Shown: piece by piece, positions 18,362-26,358 of the stretch
How the letters are laid out: the number at the start of each line of letters is the position of its first letter
Numbering within the stretch: position 1 is the stretch's first letter
Assembly (NCBI GenBank): GCA_012719135.1
Contig: JAAYAW010000060.1
Span: 1 to 64,000 of the forward strand
Length of the DNA stretch: 64,000 nt
From: Chloroflexota bacterium
Lineage (GTDB): Bacteria > Chloroflexota > Anaerolineae > UBA1429
Direction of reading: 5' to 3'
Program-made: the position numbers and the translations under genes
Notes under the pieces: model-generated
What the model saw: only the letters and a program-made list of their open reading frames with translations
What the model was told of the DNA's origin: nothing
The model's database searches: none

Positions 18362-19796
18362 CGCTATCCCCTAGTGAGCAAACCAGCTCCCTGTATGCCT
18401 CGCCGCGGGCTTCAAAGTCGACATAGGCGTCAAAGCTTGTCCCCCCCGGAGAGAACAACACCACCTCTCCCTCCCCGGCCAGCCTGGCCGCAAGCCCGAT
18501 AGCCTCGGTGAGTGTCTCGCAGCGCAGAAAGGCCGTCTCTGGCGCCCCCTGCGCCATGGCCTCGCCCACCAAGGGCGCACACTCGCCAAACCCAATCACG
18601 AGACGCACGCGTCGCTCGACCCACTTGGCCCAGCTATCCCAGGGGAGGTGCTTGTCCCTACCCCCGGCGAGCAGTACCAGGGGCTCGCCGAAGGCTCGGA
18701 TCGCCGCGATCGCCCGCTCCGGGGTGGTTGCGATCGAATCGTTCACAAAGGTGATGCCCTTCCAGCGGCGCACCACCTCCAGGCGATGAGGCACTCCCTC
18801 AAACTCGAGAACCACTCGGCGAATGGCTTCGATGTCCGCTCCCGCGATACGGGCAGCACAGGCAGCCGCCAGCACATTGGCCAGGTTGTGCTCCCCCCTC
18901 AGCCGGACCTGATCGCTCCGGCAGATCACGTTCAGGCTTCCCCCGTACGCGAGCTTTAGCTGGCCTTCGTCCAGGTAGCCGCCCTGCTGTACAGGCCCCG
19001 TGAGCGAGAACTCCACCAACCCGGCCGGCGTGCGCTCGCCAAACGAACGTGCGTATGCATCGTCACGGTTCAGAACCGCCCAATCATCCCGGCTCTGATA
19101 GTCCACGATCGCAGCTTTGGCCTGTATGTACCGTTCCATCGTGTGATGCCGGTCCAGGTGGTTCGGCGTGATATTAGTGACCACCGCGATCCTCGGACTC
19201 CAGCCCTCTAGAGACACGGCTCGGGAAGCCGGCGTTCGCTTCTCCTCGATCCGTGAGCCCTGCACTCCGGGACGAAAGAGCTCGAGCTGAAAGCTCGAAA
19301 GCTCCATTACGGCCAGATCGGCCAGGGCGCCGGCGGAAAGCTCGCCGATAAGCGGTCGCCCGATGTTCCCGCCGACCCAGGCGTGGAGGCCTGCTGAAGC
19401 GAGCATCTTGCCCACCAGCGTCGTCGTGGTCGTTTTCCCACTGGAACCCGTAATACCTACGACCGGGTTCGTGAACAGCTGCACGAACAGCCGGGGCTCG
19501 CTCGAGATCGGCACTCCTGTTCGCCGCGCCTCCTCCACGATCGGCACATCGACTGGCACCCCGGGGCTAAGGAAAAGCACATCGGTATCCAACAGGTCAG
19601 AGGGATAGCCGCCCAGCGCCAGGCGCACGGGCAGGTCCTCGATCCCCCGGATGGCGTCACCGAGCTTGTCCGCCGGCTTTAGATCGGTCAGGACCACCTG
19701 AGCGCCCGAATGGCAGAGATAGCGCGCCAGCGCCATGCCTTCGCGAGCAACACCGATGATTCCGGCCCTCATGCCGCGTAACGCCGTCCCAACCAT
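18354..19796 (-). CDS. murD: UDP-N-acetylmuramoylalanine--D-glutamate ligase
   Basis: Adds D-glutamate to UDP-MurNAc-L-Ala, 480 aa. The N-terminal domain starts IIGVAREGMALARYL. The Mur ligase P-loop is GITGSSGKTTTTTLVGKML, the central ELSSFQLE motif is typical of MurD, and the C-terminal domain has FVNDSIATTPERAIAAI and LLAGGRDKHL. The ATG lies one codon after the mraY stop; MRAGIIGVAREG eight residues later is an alternative start. An insertion around residues 180-192 (SRIEEKRTPASRAV) slightly lengthens the central domain. Confidence 0.96.
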   Translation of the reverse strand: MVGTALRGMRAGIIGVAREGMALARYLCHSGAQVVLTDLKPADKLGDAIRGIEDLPVRLALGGYPSDLLDTDVLFLSPGVPVDVPIVEEARRTGVPISSEPRLFVQLFTNPVVGITGSSGKTTTTTLVGKMLASAGLHAWVGGNIGRPLIGELSAGALADLAVMELSSFQLELFRPGVQGSRIEEKRTPASRAVSLEGWSPRIAVVTNITPNHLDRHHTMERYIQAKAAIVDYQSRDDWAVLNRDDAYARSFGERTPAGLVEFSLTGPVQQGGYLDEGQLKLAYGGSLNVICRSDQVRLRGEHNLANVLAAACAARIAGADIEAIRRVVLEFEGVPHRLEVVRRWKGITFVNDSIATTPERAIAAIRAFGEPLVLLAGGRDKHLPWDSWAKWVERRVRLVIGFGECAPLVGEAMAQGAPETAFLRCETLTEAIGLAARLAGEGEVVLFSPGGTSFDAYVDFEARGEAYRELVCSLGDSDA

Positions 19797-19799
19797 GGC

Positions 19800-20777
19800 C
19801 TAGTGCACTCCCCGCACGGCGACAGCCAGAAACGATGCCACGGCCGTCGCGATCCAGAACCGCGTTGTCACCTGGACTTCGTCCATCCCCAGCGCCTCGA
19901 AATGGTGGTGCAATGGTGCCATCCGGAACACGCGCCGGCCCTCGCCGTATCGTCGCCGGGTGTACTTAAAGTAGCCCACCTGCACGATATCGGAGACGGC
20001 CTCGCTGACCATGGCGATTCCGGATACCAGCAGCAACAGAGCGTGCCCGCTCACAAGCGCCACGGCCGCCAGTGCAGCCCCCAGCGCCTCGGCCCCGACA
20101 TCTCCCATGAACACGCGTGCTGGATGGGCGTTGTGCCAGAGAAACGCCAGCAATCCGCCCGCCAGAGACATGCACCAGTAGGTCAATCCGCCGGCATCAT
20201 CTTGCGCTCCCACCACGGCCAGGCACACCACCACGAACGCGCCCGTTCCGGCTGCCAGCCCGTCCAAACCATCCGTGAGGTTGGCCGCGTTGACAAAGCC
20301 CACCATGACAAAGGCCGCCACGGGCACGAACCAGATGCCCAGATCCAGAGCAGGCATCCCAAAGGGCAGCCAGAACGGCCGGGCTGCGCCCCCCAGATAC
20401 ATCCCGAGCGCCAGGATCACCGCGATCCCCCACTGGCATGGGAACTTGGCGCGCGCGAGCCACCCGATGCCCTGTTGATCCTTGAGCCCTCGGAGGTCGT
20501 CATAGCAGCCCAGCGCGGCATACGCCGCCAGAGAAAGCATGGGCCACAGCGGCTGCGTATGGCCAAACGCGAGAAGCCCCACGCCAGCGATCAACGCCCC
20601 CCCCACAAACAACAACCCGCCCATGGTGGGAGTCCCGGCCTTGGCCTGGTGCGTTGCAGGTCCATCGGCGCGGATGCGCTTGGCGAGACCCCGGGCCTGC
20701 AGCCAGCGAATGAGCATGGTGCCCGCCGGGGCGAGCAGCACGAAAAAGGCCGCCCCCAACAGAGCCGGCTCGCTCAC
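19800..20777 (-). CDS. mraY: Phospho-N-acetylmuramoyl-pentapeptide-transferase
   Basis: Transfers phospho-MurNAc-pentapeptide to undecaprenyl phosphate to make lipid I, 325 aa with about ten membrane helices. Signature segments are KAGTPTMGGLLF, CYDDLRGLKDQQGIGW (the DD motif), the NAANLTDGLDGLAAG catalytic loop and FMGDVGAEALGAALA. The C-terminal end has APLHHHFEALGMDE, the histidine cluster specific to MraY over WecA. It starts with GTG overlapping the murF stop, after a strong GAGGAGG. Confidence 0.97.
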   Translation of the reverse strand: MSEPALLGAAFFVLLAPAGTMLIRWLQARGLAKRIRADGPATHQAKAGTPTMGGLLFVGGALIAGVGLLAFGHTQPLWPMLSLAAYAALGCYDDLRGLKDQQGIGWLARAKFPCQWGIAVILALGMYLGGAARPFWLPFGMPALDLGIWFVPVAAFVMVGFVNAANLTDGLDGLAAGTGAFVVVCLAVVGAQDDAGGLTYWCMSLAGGLLAFLWHNAHPARVFMGDVGAEALGAALAAVALVSGHALLLLVSGIAMVSEAVSDIVQVGYFKYTRRRYGEGRRVFRMAPLHHHFEALGMDEVQVTTRFWIATAVASFLAVAVRGVH

Positions 20778-22234
20778 TCGTTTACCTCCTCAAGCTCCGT
20801 CACAATGCGCTCCATCTGCATTCCCCTCGAACCCTTTACCAGTATCACGTCTCCCCGTTGTTGCAGCTTGGCCAGATGCTCCACGGCTTCGATGGTATCT
20901 CTCGCCCGGAGGACCCTGGATTCCGAAAGACCTGCCTGAATGGCGGCGGCCGCAATCATCTGCGCTCTATCGCCCATCGCGAGCAGGATGTCGCAGGATT
21001 CCGCAGCCACGCGGCCGATCTGCCGGTGCCCCTCCACCTCCTGATCGCCCAGTTCGAGCATGTCGCCGAGCACGGCGACCCGCCGTCCTTTAAGGCCCCT
21101 GAGCAACTGCAGCGCCGCGCTGACGGAGGTGGGACTGGCGTTGTAGCAGTCATCCAGGATGGTGCTCTCATGGCGCCCTGGCCTCGTCACCAACCTCAGG
21201 CCCTGGCCCAGGTCGTCTAGCCCGGCCTGGATCTCGTCCCACGAGAGCCCCTCCATCAGACCCACCGTGATCCCCGCAAGTGCCGACCGCACGGCCGCAC
21301 GCCCGAGCATTCGGGTGTGCATCCTCTGCGTGCGCTTGCTGGGCCCGCCCGGCACACTGCCGCTGGTCCGCACCGAGAGGCTCACACCATCCAAGCCTCT
21401 TTCGACAACTCCCTCGGCCTGCACGTCGGCATCCCCTTGGAGACCGAAGGTCACGATGGAGGCGCGCGTCTGGCCTGCCATGGACACCACGCGCCGATCG
21501 TCCGCATTCAGCGCTGCCCAACCCTCCGCGGGGAGCGATTCGACAAGTTCCGCCTTCGCCCGCGCGATCCGCTCGATGGTTCCCAGGCGCTCCAGATGGA
21601 CGGGCTCGACATTCGTTACAAGGCCGGCGTCCGGCCTGGCGATCCGGCACAGATCGGCGATCTCGCCCAGGGCATACATGCCCATCTCAAGCACGATATA
21701 CGGGTACGCATCCTCGGCGGCCATCAGCGTCAGCGGCAGCCCGATCTCGTTGTTGCGGTTTCCGCTGCTCTTGAGCACGCGGTGCCGCGCGCTCAGCACG
21801 GCGGCAACAGCCTCCTTGGCAGTCGTCTTGCCGACGCTGCCGGTAACGCCGATCACCCGGCCACCGATCCGCTGCCGCCGATGTGCGGCGAGTGTCTGGA
21901 GAGCCCCCAGCGTGCTTGCCACACGCACGCATACGCCCCTGGTGAGCTCAGGCGGCGCTATCCTCTTCAGGGTGTCGACACACGGCACCCCCGCAATGGC
22001 CCGCTCCACGAGGCATACATGTGCACCCATCGCTACGGCCGAAGACACATATTCGTGGCCGTCGGTCCTGTCTCCGGCCATCGCCACAAAGAGCGCTCCG
22101 GGTTGGACCAGCCTCGAATCAACACAAACCTGATCGGCGACAATCGCACTGGCACCCTTCACGAACCAGCCGGGCGCCAGAGCGTCCAGTATCTCGGCCA
22201 GCGAAAGGGCGGGCATCGGGAATCGGTCAGTCAT
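20774..22234 (-). CDS. murF: UDP-N-acetylmuramoyl-tripeptide--D-alanyl-D-alanine ligase
   Basis: Adds D-Ala-D-Ala to the tripeptide precursor; about 486 aa from MTDRFPMPALSL, which overlaps ftsI by eight bases. The track start 18 bases upstream is also possible. The P-loop is GVTGSVGKTTAKEAV. The downstream NRNNEIGLPLTLM, VLEMGMYALGEIADL and TILDDCYNASPTSVSAAL are MurF-specific and separate it from MurE. It follows ftsI directly; the murE gene normally found between these two is absent. Confidence 0.96.
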   Translation of the reverse strand: MTDRFPMPALSLAEILDALAPGWFVKGASAIVADQVCVDSRLVQPGALFVAMAGDRTDGHEYVSSAVAMGAHVCLVERAIAGVPCVDTLKRIAPPELTRGVCVRVASTLGALQTLAAHRRQRIGGRVIGVTGSVGKTTAKEAVAAVLSARHRVLKSSGNRNNEIGLPLTLMAAEDAYPYIVLEMGMYALGEIADLCRIARPDAGLVTNVEPVHLERLGTIERIARAKAELVESLPAEGWAALNADDRRVVSMAGQTRASIVTFGLQGDADVQAEGVVERGLDGVSLSVRTSGSVPGGPSKRTQRMHTRMLGRAAVRSALAGITVGLMEGLSWDEIQAGLDDLGQGLRLVTRPGRHESTILDDCYNASPTSVSAALQLLRGLKGRRVAVLGDMLELGDQEVEGHRQIGRVAAESCDILLAMGDRAQMIAAAAIQAGLSESRVLRARDTIEAVEHLAKLQQRGDVILVKGSRGMQMERIVTELEEVNE

Positions 22235-24200
22235 TGGGCGGGATGCCCTCATAGCGCATCAGGTATTGGAACATATCTGCAAAGGCCGGACCCGCTTCCT
22301 CTCCTCCCCACTGCCCTTCGGTCAGCCCATCAAGCTTGACGAGCACCACGAAGCGCGGGTCCGGCATCGGACCGTAGCCCACAAAGGATCCGATATAGTA
22401 CCCATCGATATACCGGCCCTCCTGCGCGACTTGAGAAGTCCCGGACTTGCCGGCAATGGTATACCCGGGAACGAGCGCCGAGGGCATGCCCATCTGCACC
22501 GCCTCAACGAGCATCTCGGTCACCTGCTCCGCCACCTGAGGAGAAACAACCTGCCTGCTCCAGGCATCCTCAACGATCCGCGTGCCTGCCTCATCGCTCA
22601 CCGCCGCCACAACGTGAGGCCTTCGCATCATGCCTCCGTTTGCCAGCGCTCCGAACGCCGCCGCCACCTGCAGTGGCGTTGCGGACATCCCCTGCCCGTA
22701 GCTGTTCCGCCCAAGATCGGACAGATGCCATTCGTCTTGCCCGGGCACCCTCATGATTCCCCGCTCTTCCGCCGTGAGGTCGATGCCCGTTGGGTCCGAA
22801 AAGCCAAAGCGCTTGAACATCTCGTAGAAGCGAGCGGGCCCGAGTATCGATGCAACGTGCGCAGCGCCGACGTTGAGCGAGTAAGCCAAGAGCTCCGTCA
22901 TGCTCGTCTCGCCGTGCGCCTTCAAGTCCGAGTTCCGCACTTCCTGCTCGCCCACGATGATCACGCCCTCATCCATATAGGTCGTGTCCGGGTAAATCAC
23001 GCGGGCATCCAGCGCGGCAGCGATGGTGAGCGGCTTGATCACTGACCCTGGTTCGTAAATGGTGCTGATCGCGCCGTTTCGAAGTGTCTCGAGTCCCACG
23101 TCCCAGAACCGACCGGGCTCAAAAGTGGGGCTGTTTGCCATGGCGATCACGGCCCCGGTCCTAGAGTCCAGCACGAGCAGGCTTCCCGACTCGGCTTCAC
23201 TGGACACCACGGTCTCTCGCAGAATCCGTTCGGCTTCATACTGCACGTTCCGGTCCAGCGAGAGTATGAGATCCGATCCATCCTCCGCTTCACGATACCC
23301 GCCCAACTCGGCCATCAGCCGAGATCCCGAAGGATGGTTGATCCCCTGCCACAAGCCGTTCTCTCCAGAGAGCTCGGAATCGTAATAGAACTCGAGGCCG
23401 TACTGCGGCTCACCGGCAAAGTTCACAAAGCCGAGGATGTGGGATGCCAGCGAGCCATCGGGATAGATGCGCTGAAAATCGAACTCGGTGATCAGGATAT
23501 CCGTCCCAAGGTCTGCGATCGCCCGGCACTGCGATTCTGCAACACCGACGCTCACCGTATGCCGTTGATTACGACTCCCCGCGACTATCCGCTCCATATC
23601 GTTCAGCGGCTCGTTCAAGATCTCGGAGAGCATAGCCGCCATGCTGTTATCCATCGCGCCGCCCGCCGCGAGTGCTTGCGCTCTCAGGTCCGCAGCCCTG
23701 CCGCTCCTCGCCGCACTCATTTCCTCTACCAGCGACATCGTCAGCAACTCGCGGTCGGCCAGCGTATCCGCCAGCTTTCCCGCGAGGGCTCTGGGCGCTC
23801 CGGTCTTCGGATCGATCAGTTGCTCGGCAAGACGCTCCACAAAGCCCTGCGGCATCTCGCCCTCTTCAAAGGTCATCCCGCCGGCCACCACGGTCGCCGT
23901 CACGGCCAGTCGCTCCCGCAAGCGCGCCTGTTCGTCGGGCTTGTCGTAGTTGTCCGGACGAAAGAACACGTTGCACGCATAGGTCGAGGTCGCGAGATAG
24001 TGTCCGTTGATATCGAGAATGCTCCCGCGCACCGCCGCAATGACCTCTGGAGATTGGGTGATCGCAGCGATCCGCCCGAATAGCTGATACCATGCCAGCC
24101 GCCCGACGAGCAGCAGGCCGACAGCGCAGAGAACGATCTGCACCCACACGAGGCGCCTCTGCTGCCCTTCATCAGCATGCCGGACCACCTTCTCCATCAT
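22227..24200 (-). CDS. ftsI: Class B penicillin-binding protein (FtsI/PBP2-type transpeptidase)
   Basis: A septal D,D-transpeptidase, 657 aa. A short cytoplasmic tail precedes one transmembrane helix (VQIVLCAVGLLLVGRLAWYQ), then the pedestal domain starting at RGSILDINGHYLAT. The transpeptidase domain has all three active-site motifs: S-x-x-K as GSVIKP, S-x-N as YSLN, and K-S/T-G as AGKSGTSQ. There is no C-terminal PASTA domain. The N-terminal module is larger than usual, with an alanine-rich helical stretch around residues 110-190. It follows the FtsL-like gene as expected. Confidence 0.95.
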   Translation of the reverse strand: MMEKVVRHADEGQQRRLVWVQIVLCAVGLLLVGRLAWYQLFGRIAAITQSPEVIAAVRGSILDINGHYLATSTYACNVFFRPDNYDKPDEQARLRERLAVTATVVAGGMTFEEGEMPQGFVERLAEQLIDPKTGAPRALAGKLADTLADRELLTMSLVEEMSAARSGRAADLRAQALAAGGAMDNSMAAMLSEILNEPLNDMERIVAGSRNQRHTVSVGVAESQCRAIADLGTDILITEFDFQRIYPDGSLASHILGFVNFAGEPQYGLEFYYDSELSGENGLWQGINHPSGSRLMAELGGYREAEDGSDLILSLDRNVQYEAERILRETVVSSEAESGSLLVLDSRTGAVIAMANSPTFEPGRFWDVGLETLRNGAISTIYEPGSVIKPLTIAAALDARVIYPDTTYMDEGVIIVGEQEVRNSDLKAHGETSMTELLAYSLNVGAAHVASILGPARFYEMFKRFGFSDPTGIDLTAEERGIMRVPGQDEWHLSDLGRNSYGQGMSATPLQVAAAFGALANGGMMRRPHVVAAVSDEAGTRIVEDAWSRQVVSPQVAEQVTEMLVEAVQMGMPSALVPGYTIAGKSGTSQVAQEGRYIDGYYIGSFVGYGPMPDPRFVVLVKLDGLTEGQWGGEEAGPAFADMFQYLMRYEGIPPND

Positions 24201-24222
24201 CGCCTTCCGGAGCCGGGTTCAG

Positions 24223-24702
24223 CTACCATGTCGGGAAAGCCGCCCTGAGCACGTTGCCCAGCCGCTCAACCACATCACCCCACAAGAGTGACCCGGCCTG
24301 GGCCCGCTCCATCGCTGCGTTCTCGTCGCCGACCCATGGTCTCGGAAGAGCACAATCCGCCGTGCACTCAACCACAAACGAGCCCTCACCCGCGTCCTCA
24401 TCAGGCAAGGCGTATCCCAACTCCGTCCCCTCGGCCAATACCCGCTTGAGCGAACCCAACATGGCGACCTCTCCGCGCAGCGTCACCAGTGCGCGGTGGC
24501 GGTCTTCCTTCTCCAACTCAAGCTGCCGGATCTCGCTCGCCAGAGCGGCGACCTCGCTGGCCTGGCGAAGATACAGCCACCCGGCCAACGCCAGCAGGAT
24601 CAGCACTGTGCCGAAAAAAGCGACCATGCGCAGGTCCACCCTGGCGCCGCCATTGCGAGGCCCGCGGCCATAGGGAATGAAGAGGCGCTCCCTATCGTGC
24701 AT
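24223..24702 (-). CDS. FtsL-like bitopic membrane protein
   Basis: 159 aa starting at MHDRERLF; this ATG has AAGGG upstream, while the longer GTG start in the track does not. One transmembrane helix (MVAFFGTVLILLALAGWLYL) is followed by a heptad-rich region of about 40 residues (EVAALASEIRQLELEKEDRHR). This is the architecture of FtsL/DivIC. It lies between rsmH (overlapping its end) and ftsI, exactly where ftsL belongs. The C-terminal 60 residues, with a CTADC pair, are not typical of FtsL. The call rests on topology and position because the family has almost no conserved residues. Confidence 0.75.
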   Translation of the reverse strand: MHDRERLFIPYGRGPRNGGARVDLRMVAFFGTVLILLALAGWLYLRQASEVAALASEIRQLELEKEDRHRALVTLRGEVAMLGSLKRVLAEGTELGYALPDEDAGEGSFVVECTADCALPRPWVGDENAAMERAQAGSLLWGDVVERLGNVLRAAFPTW

Positions 24703-25702
24703 GGTGAGCCCTTGTCTGGTACTCACGCTCCGCCGCTACCATCTGCTCCTCATCCAGCTTCCTTGCCGCCCTCAACAGCGCACTTCGGCTCCTCGGGTTT
24801 CGACCGATCTCGCCCGTCGATGCCTGCACGGGCCGTCTTGTCAGCCTATCGAGTTGGACCCTGTGCCCGCATTCGCAAACGGGAATTCTCGGGGGACACA
24901 GACACCCCCGTGACTCGCGCACCATGAACTGCTTAACGATACGGTCCTCCAGCGAGTGGAAGGCGATCACGGCCATCACCCCGCCCGGGGCCAGCAGCGC
25001 CAGTGCCTGCGGCATCACCGCCTCCAGCGAGCCCAGCTCATCGTTTACGGCGATCCGGATCGCCTGAAACGTCCGCGTCGCCGGATGAATCCCTCCCGAC
25101 GATCTCACCGCACCCGACACGACCGCCGCGAGATGCGCCGTATCGCGGATCGGCCGCGCTTGCACGATCCTGTGGGCTACGCGCCGGGCATACCGTTCCT
25201 CGCCATAAGCGGCAATCACCCGGGCCAGTTCCTGTTCCGGCCAGTGGTTGACGACTTCTTCGGCGCTCACAGGCGCCTCCGAGTCCATTCGCATGTCGAG
25301 GGGCCCTGCCTCCCGGAAAGAAAAGCCCCGTTCTGCGTCATCCAGCTGCAGCGAGGACACCCCAAGATCGAGGAGAATCCCCTGGCAGCCGGAGAAACCC
25401 TGCGCAACAGCGATACGCTCCAGATCACGATGCCGGCCCTGTACGAATGTCACGCGGCCCCCATCGTCGGAGAGCCGCCGCTCGGCAATGGCCAGCGCTT
25501 GAGCATCGGCATCGATCGCCAGCACGCGCCCATCCGGTGCCGATCTACTCAGGATCGCCTGCGTATGCCCGCCCAGCCCGACGGTCGCATCGATATAGAG
25601 GCCGCCCGATCGAGGCGCGAGATAGAGGAGCACCTCCTCCACCATCACGGGAACGTGGCCCCACTCCTGGTCGGACGTGGCACCCACAGACGCTCCCATC
25701 AT
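24692..25702 (-). CDS. rsmH: 16S rRNA (cytosine1402-N4)-methyltransferase
   Basis: RsmH (MraW) methylates C1402 of 16S rRNA at N4 using SAM, 336 aa. The opening HVPVMVEEVLLYLAPRSGGLYIDATVGLGGHT contains the SAM motif. DLGVSSLQLDDAERGFSFR and the C-terminal ALAPGGVMAVIAFHSLEDRIVK are specific to the family. The downstream CPPRIPVCECGH may bind metal. It lies four bases after the mraZ stop, the universal second place of dcw clusters. Confidence 0.97.
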   Translation of the reverse strand: MMGASVGATSDQEWGHVPVMVEEVLLYLAPRSGGLYIDATVGLGGHTQAILSRSAPDGRVLAIDADAQALAIAERRLSDDGGRVTFVQGRHRDLERIAVAQGFSGCQGILLDLGVSSLQLDDAERGFSFREAGPLDMRMDSEAPVSAEEVVNHWPEQELARVIAAYGEERYARRVAHRIVQARPIRDTAHLAAVVSGAVRSSGGIHPATRTFQAIRIAVNDELGSLEAVMPQALALLAPGGVMAVIAFHSLEDRIVKQFMVRESRGCLCPPRIPVCECGHRVQLDRLTRRPVQASTGEIGRNPRSRSALLRAARKLDEEQMVAAEREYQTRAHHAR

Positions 25703-25705
25703 CGC

Positions 25706-26143
25706 TCACACCGCGCTTCGTTCGGATAGGCTGTCCAGGATTCCCGGCAACCGATCAAGATCGGCACGCAAGATCTCGTCGTGGCGCTGCGGACTCCAGA
25801 TCTCAATTGCCTCGTCGGCGCCCACAATCACGGCCTGCTCCTGCAGTTCGGCATAGGCCCGTAGATGGTCAGGAACAAGGATGCGCCCGAGCGAGTCCAG
25901 CGCGACCTCAATGGCGCCACCGTACACCCAACGCGTAAAGACGCGTCGTTCGGTGCTGGTGCGCGGGAGTGTGGCGAGCCGTTGAGTCTGCTCGCGCCAT
26001 ACACTGTGGGGATAGATCATCAGGCATGACTCAAAGCCACGGGTCAGTATCAGGCCCTCTTCAAGGCCCTCTCTGAGCCGCGCCGGAATTGTCAGGCGCC
26101 CCTTGCTATCGAGCGTGTGGGTGAACGTGCCGAGGAACGACAC
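25706..26143 (-). CDS. mraZ: Transcriptional regulator MraZ
   Basis: A DNA-binding protein with two SpoVT/AbrB-like halves, 145 aa. It opens FLGTFTHTLDSKGRLTIPARLR and has the second half ALDSLGRILVPDHLRAYAEL; the D-S-K/L-G-R motifs contact DNA. It usually represses its own dcw operon through short GTGG-type repeats, and four such repeats lie just upstream. The GTG start has GGGGGGAGG six bases before it. It is the first gene of an 18-gene division and wall cluster. Confidence 0.97.
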   Translation of the reverse strand: MSFLGTFTHTLDSKGRLTIPARLREGLEEGLILTRGFESCLMIYPHSVWREQTQRLATLPRTSTERRVFTRWVYGGAIEVALDSLGRILVPDHLRAYAELQEQAVIVGADEAIEIWSPQRHDEILRADLDRLPGILDSLSERSAV

Positions 26144-26203
26144 TGTGACCTCCCCCCATCTAGAGGTCTGCAGAATGCGATCGGCTTTGTGGCAGGCTGG
26201 GCC

Positions 26204-26237
26204 CCACAGTTATCCACTAGGGCCCACAAACTACCAC
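26204..26237 (-). promoter_or_regulatory. Four tandem MraZ-box repeats (GTGG every 10 bp)
   Basis: On the minus strand GTGG occurs four times at exact 10-bp intervals: GTGGTAGTTT, GTGGGCCCTA, GTGGATAACT and GTGGGGCC. The array starts one base after the -10 box and covers the predicted transcription start. The known E. coli operator is three TGGG repeats with 5-bp spacers, and mollicute MraZ uses GTGG-type repeats, so four phased copies at the mraZ promoter are a strong operator candidate. A near-DnaA-box TTATCCACT overlaps the third copy on the other strand. Confidence 0.8.
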
Positions 26238-26238
26238 C

Positions 26239-26267
26239 AGTATACACAACATGGGGGGAGATGCCAA
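26239..26267 (-). promoter_or_regulatory. dcw operon promoter (TTGGCA-17-TATACT)
   Basis: A -35 TTGGCA (one mismatch) and -10 TATACT are separated by exactly 17 bp, reading into mraZ, with a leader of about 90 nt. I found no other good promoter in the next 18 kb of tightly packed genes, although internal promoters inside coding sequence cannot be excluded. Confidence 0.8.
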
Positions 26268-26358
26268 TCATCTGCGCGCAAATCGCCACAAATGCAGGAA
26301 ATTCACGCGCAACTTGCGCACATCGAGATCACGGTGCGGCAACCGTATCTGCCGTGCG

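Noticed and set aside
20774-22234. Reading murF as murE
   Set aside because: The NRNNEIGLPLTL and DDCYNASPTS motifs are MurF-specific; the MurE substrate motif (DNPR-type) is not seen.
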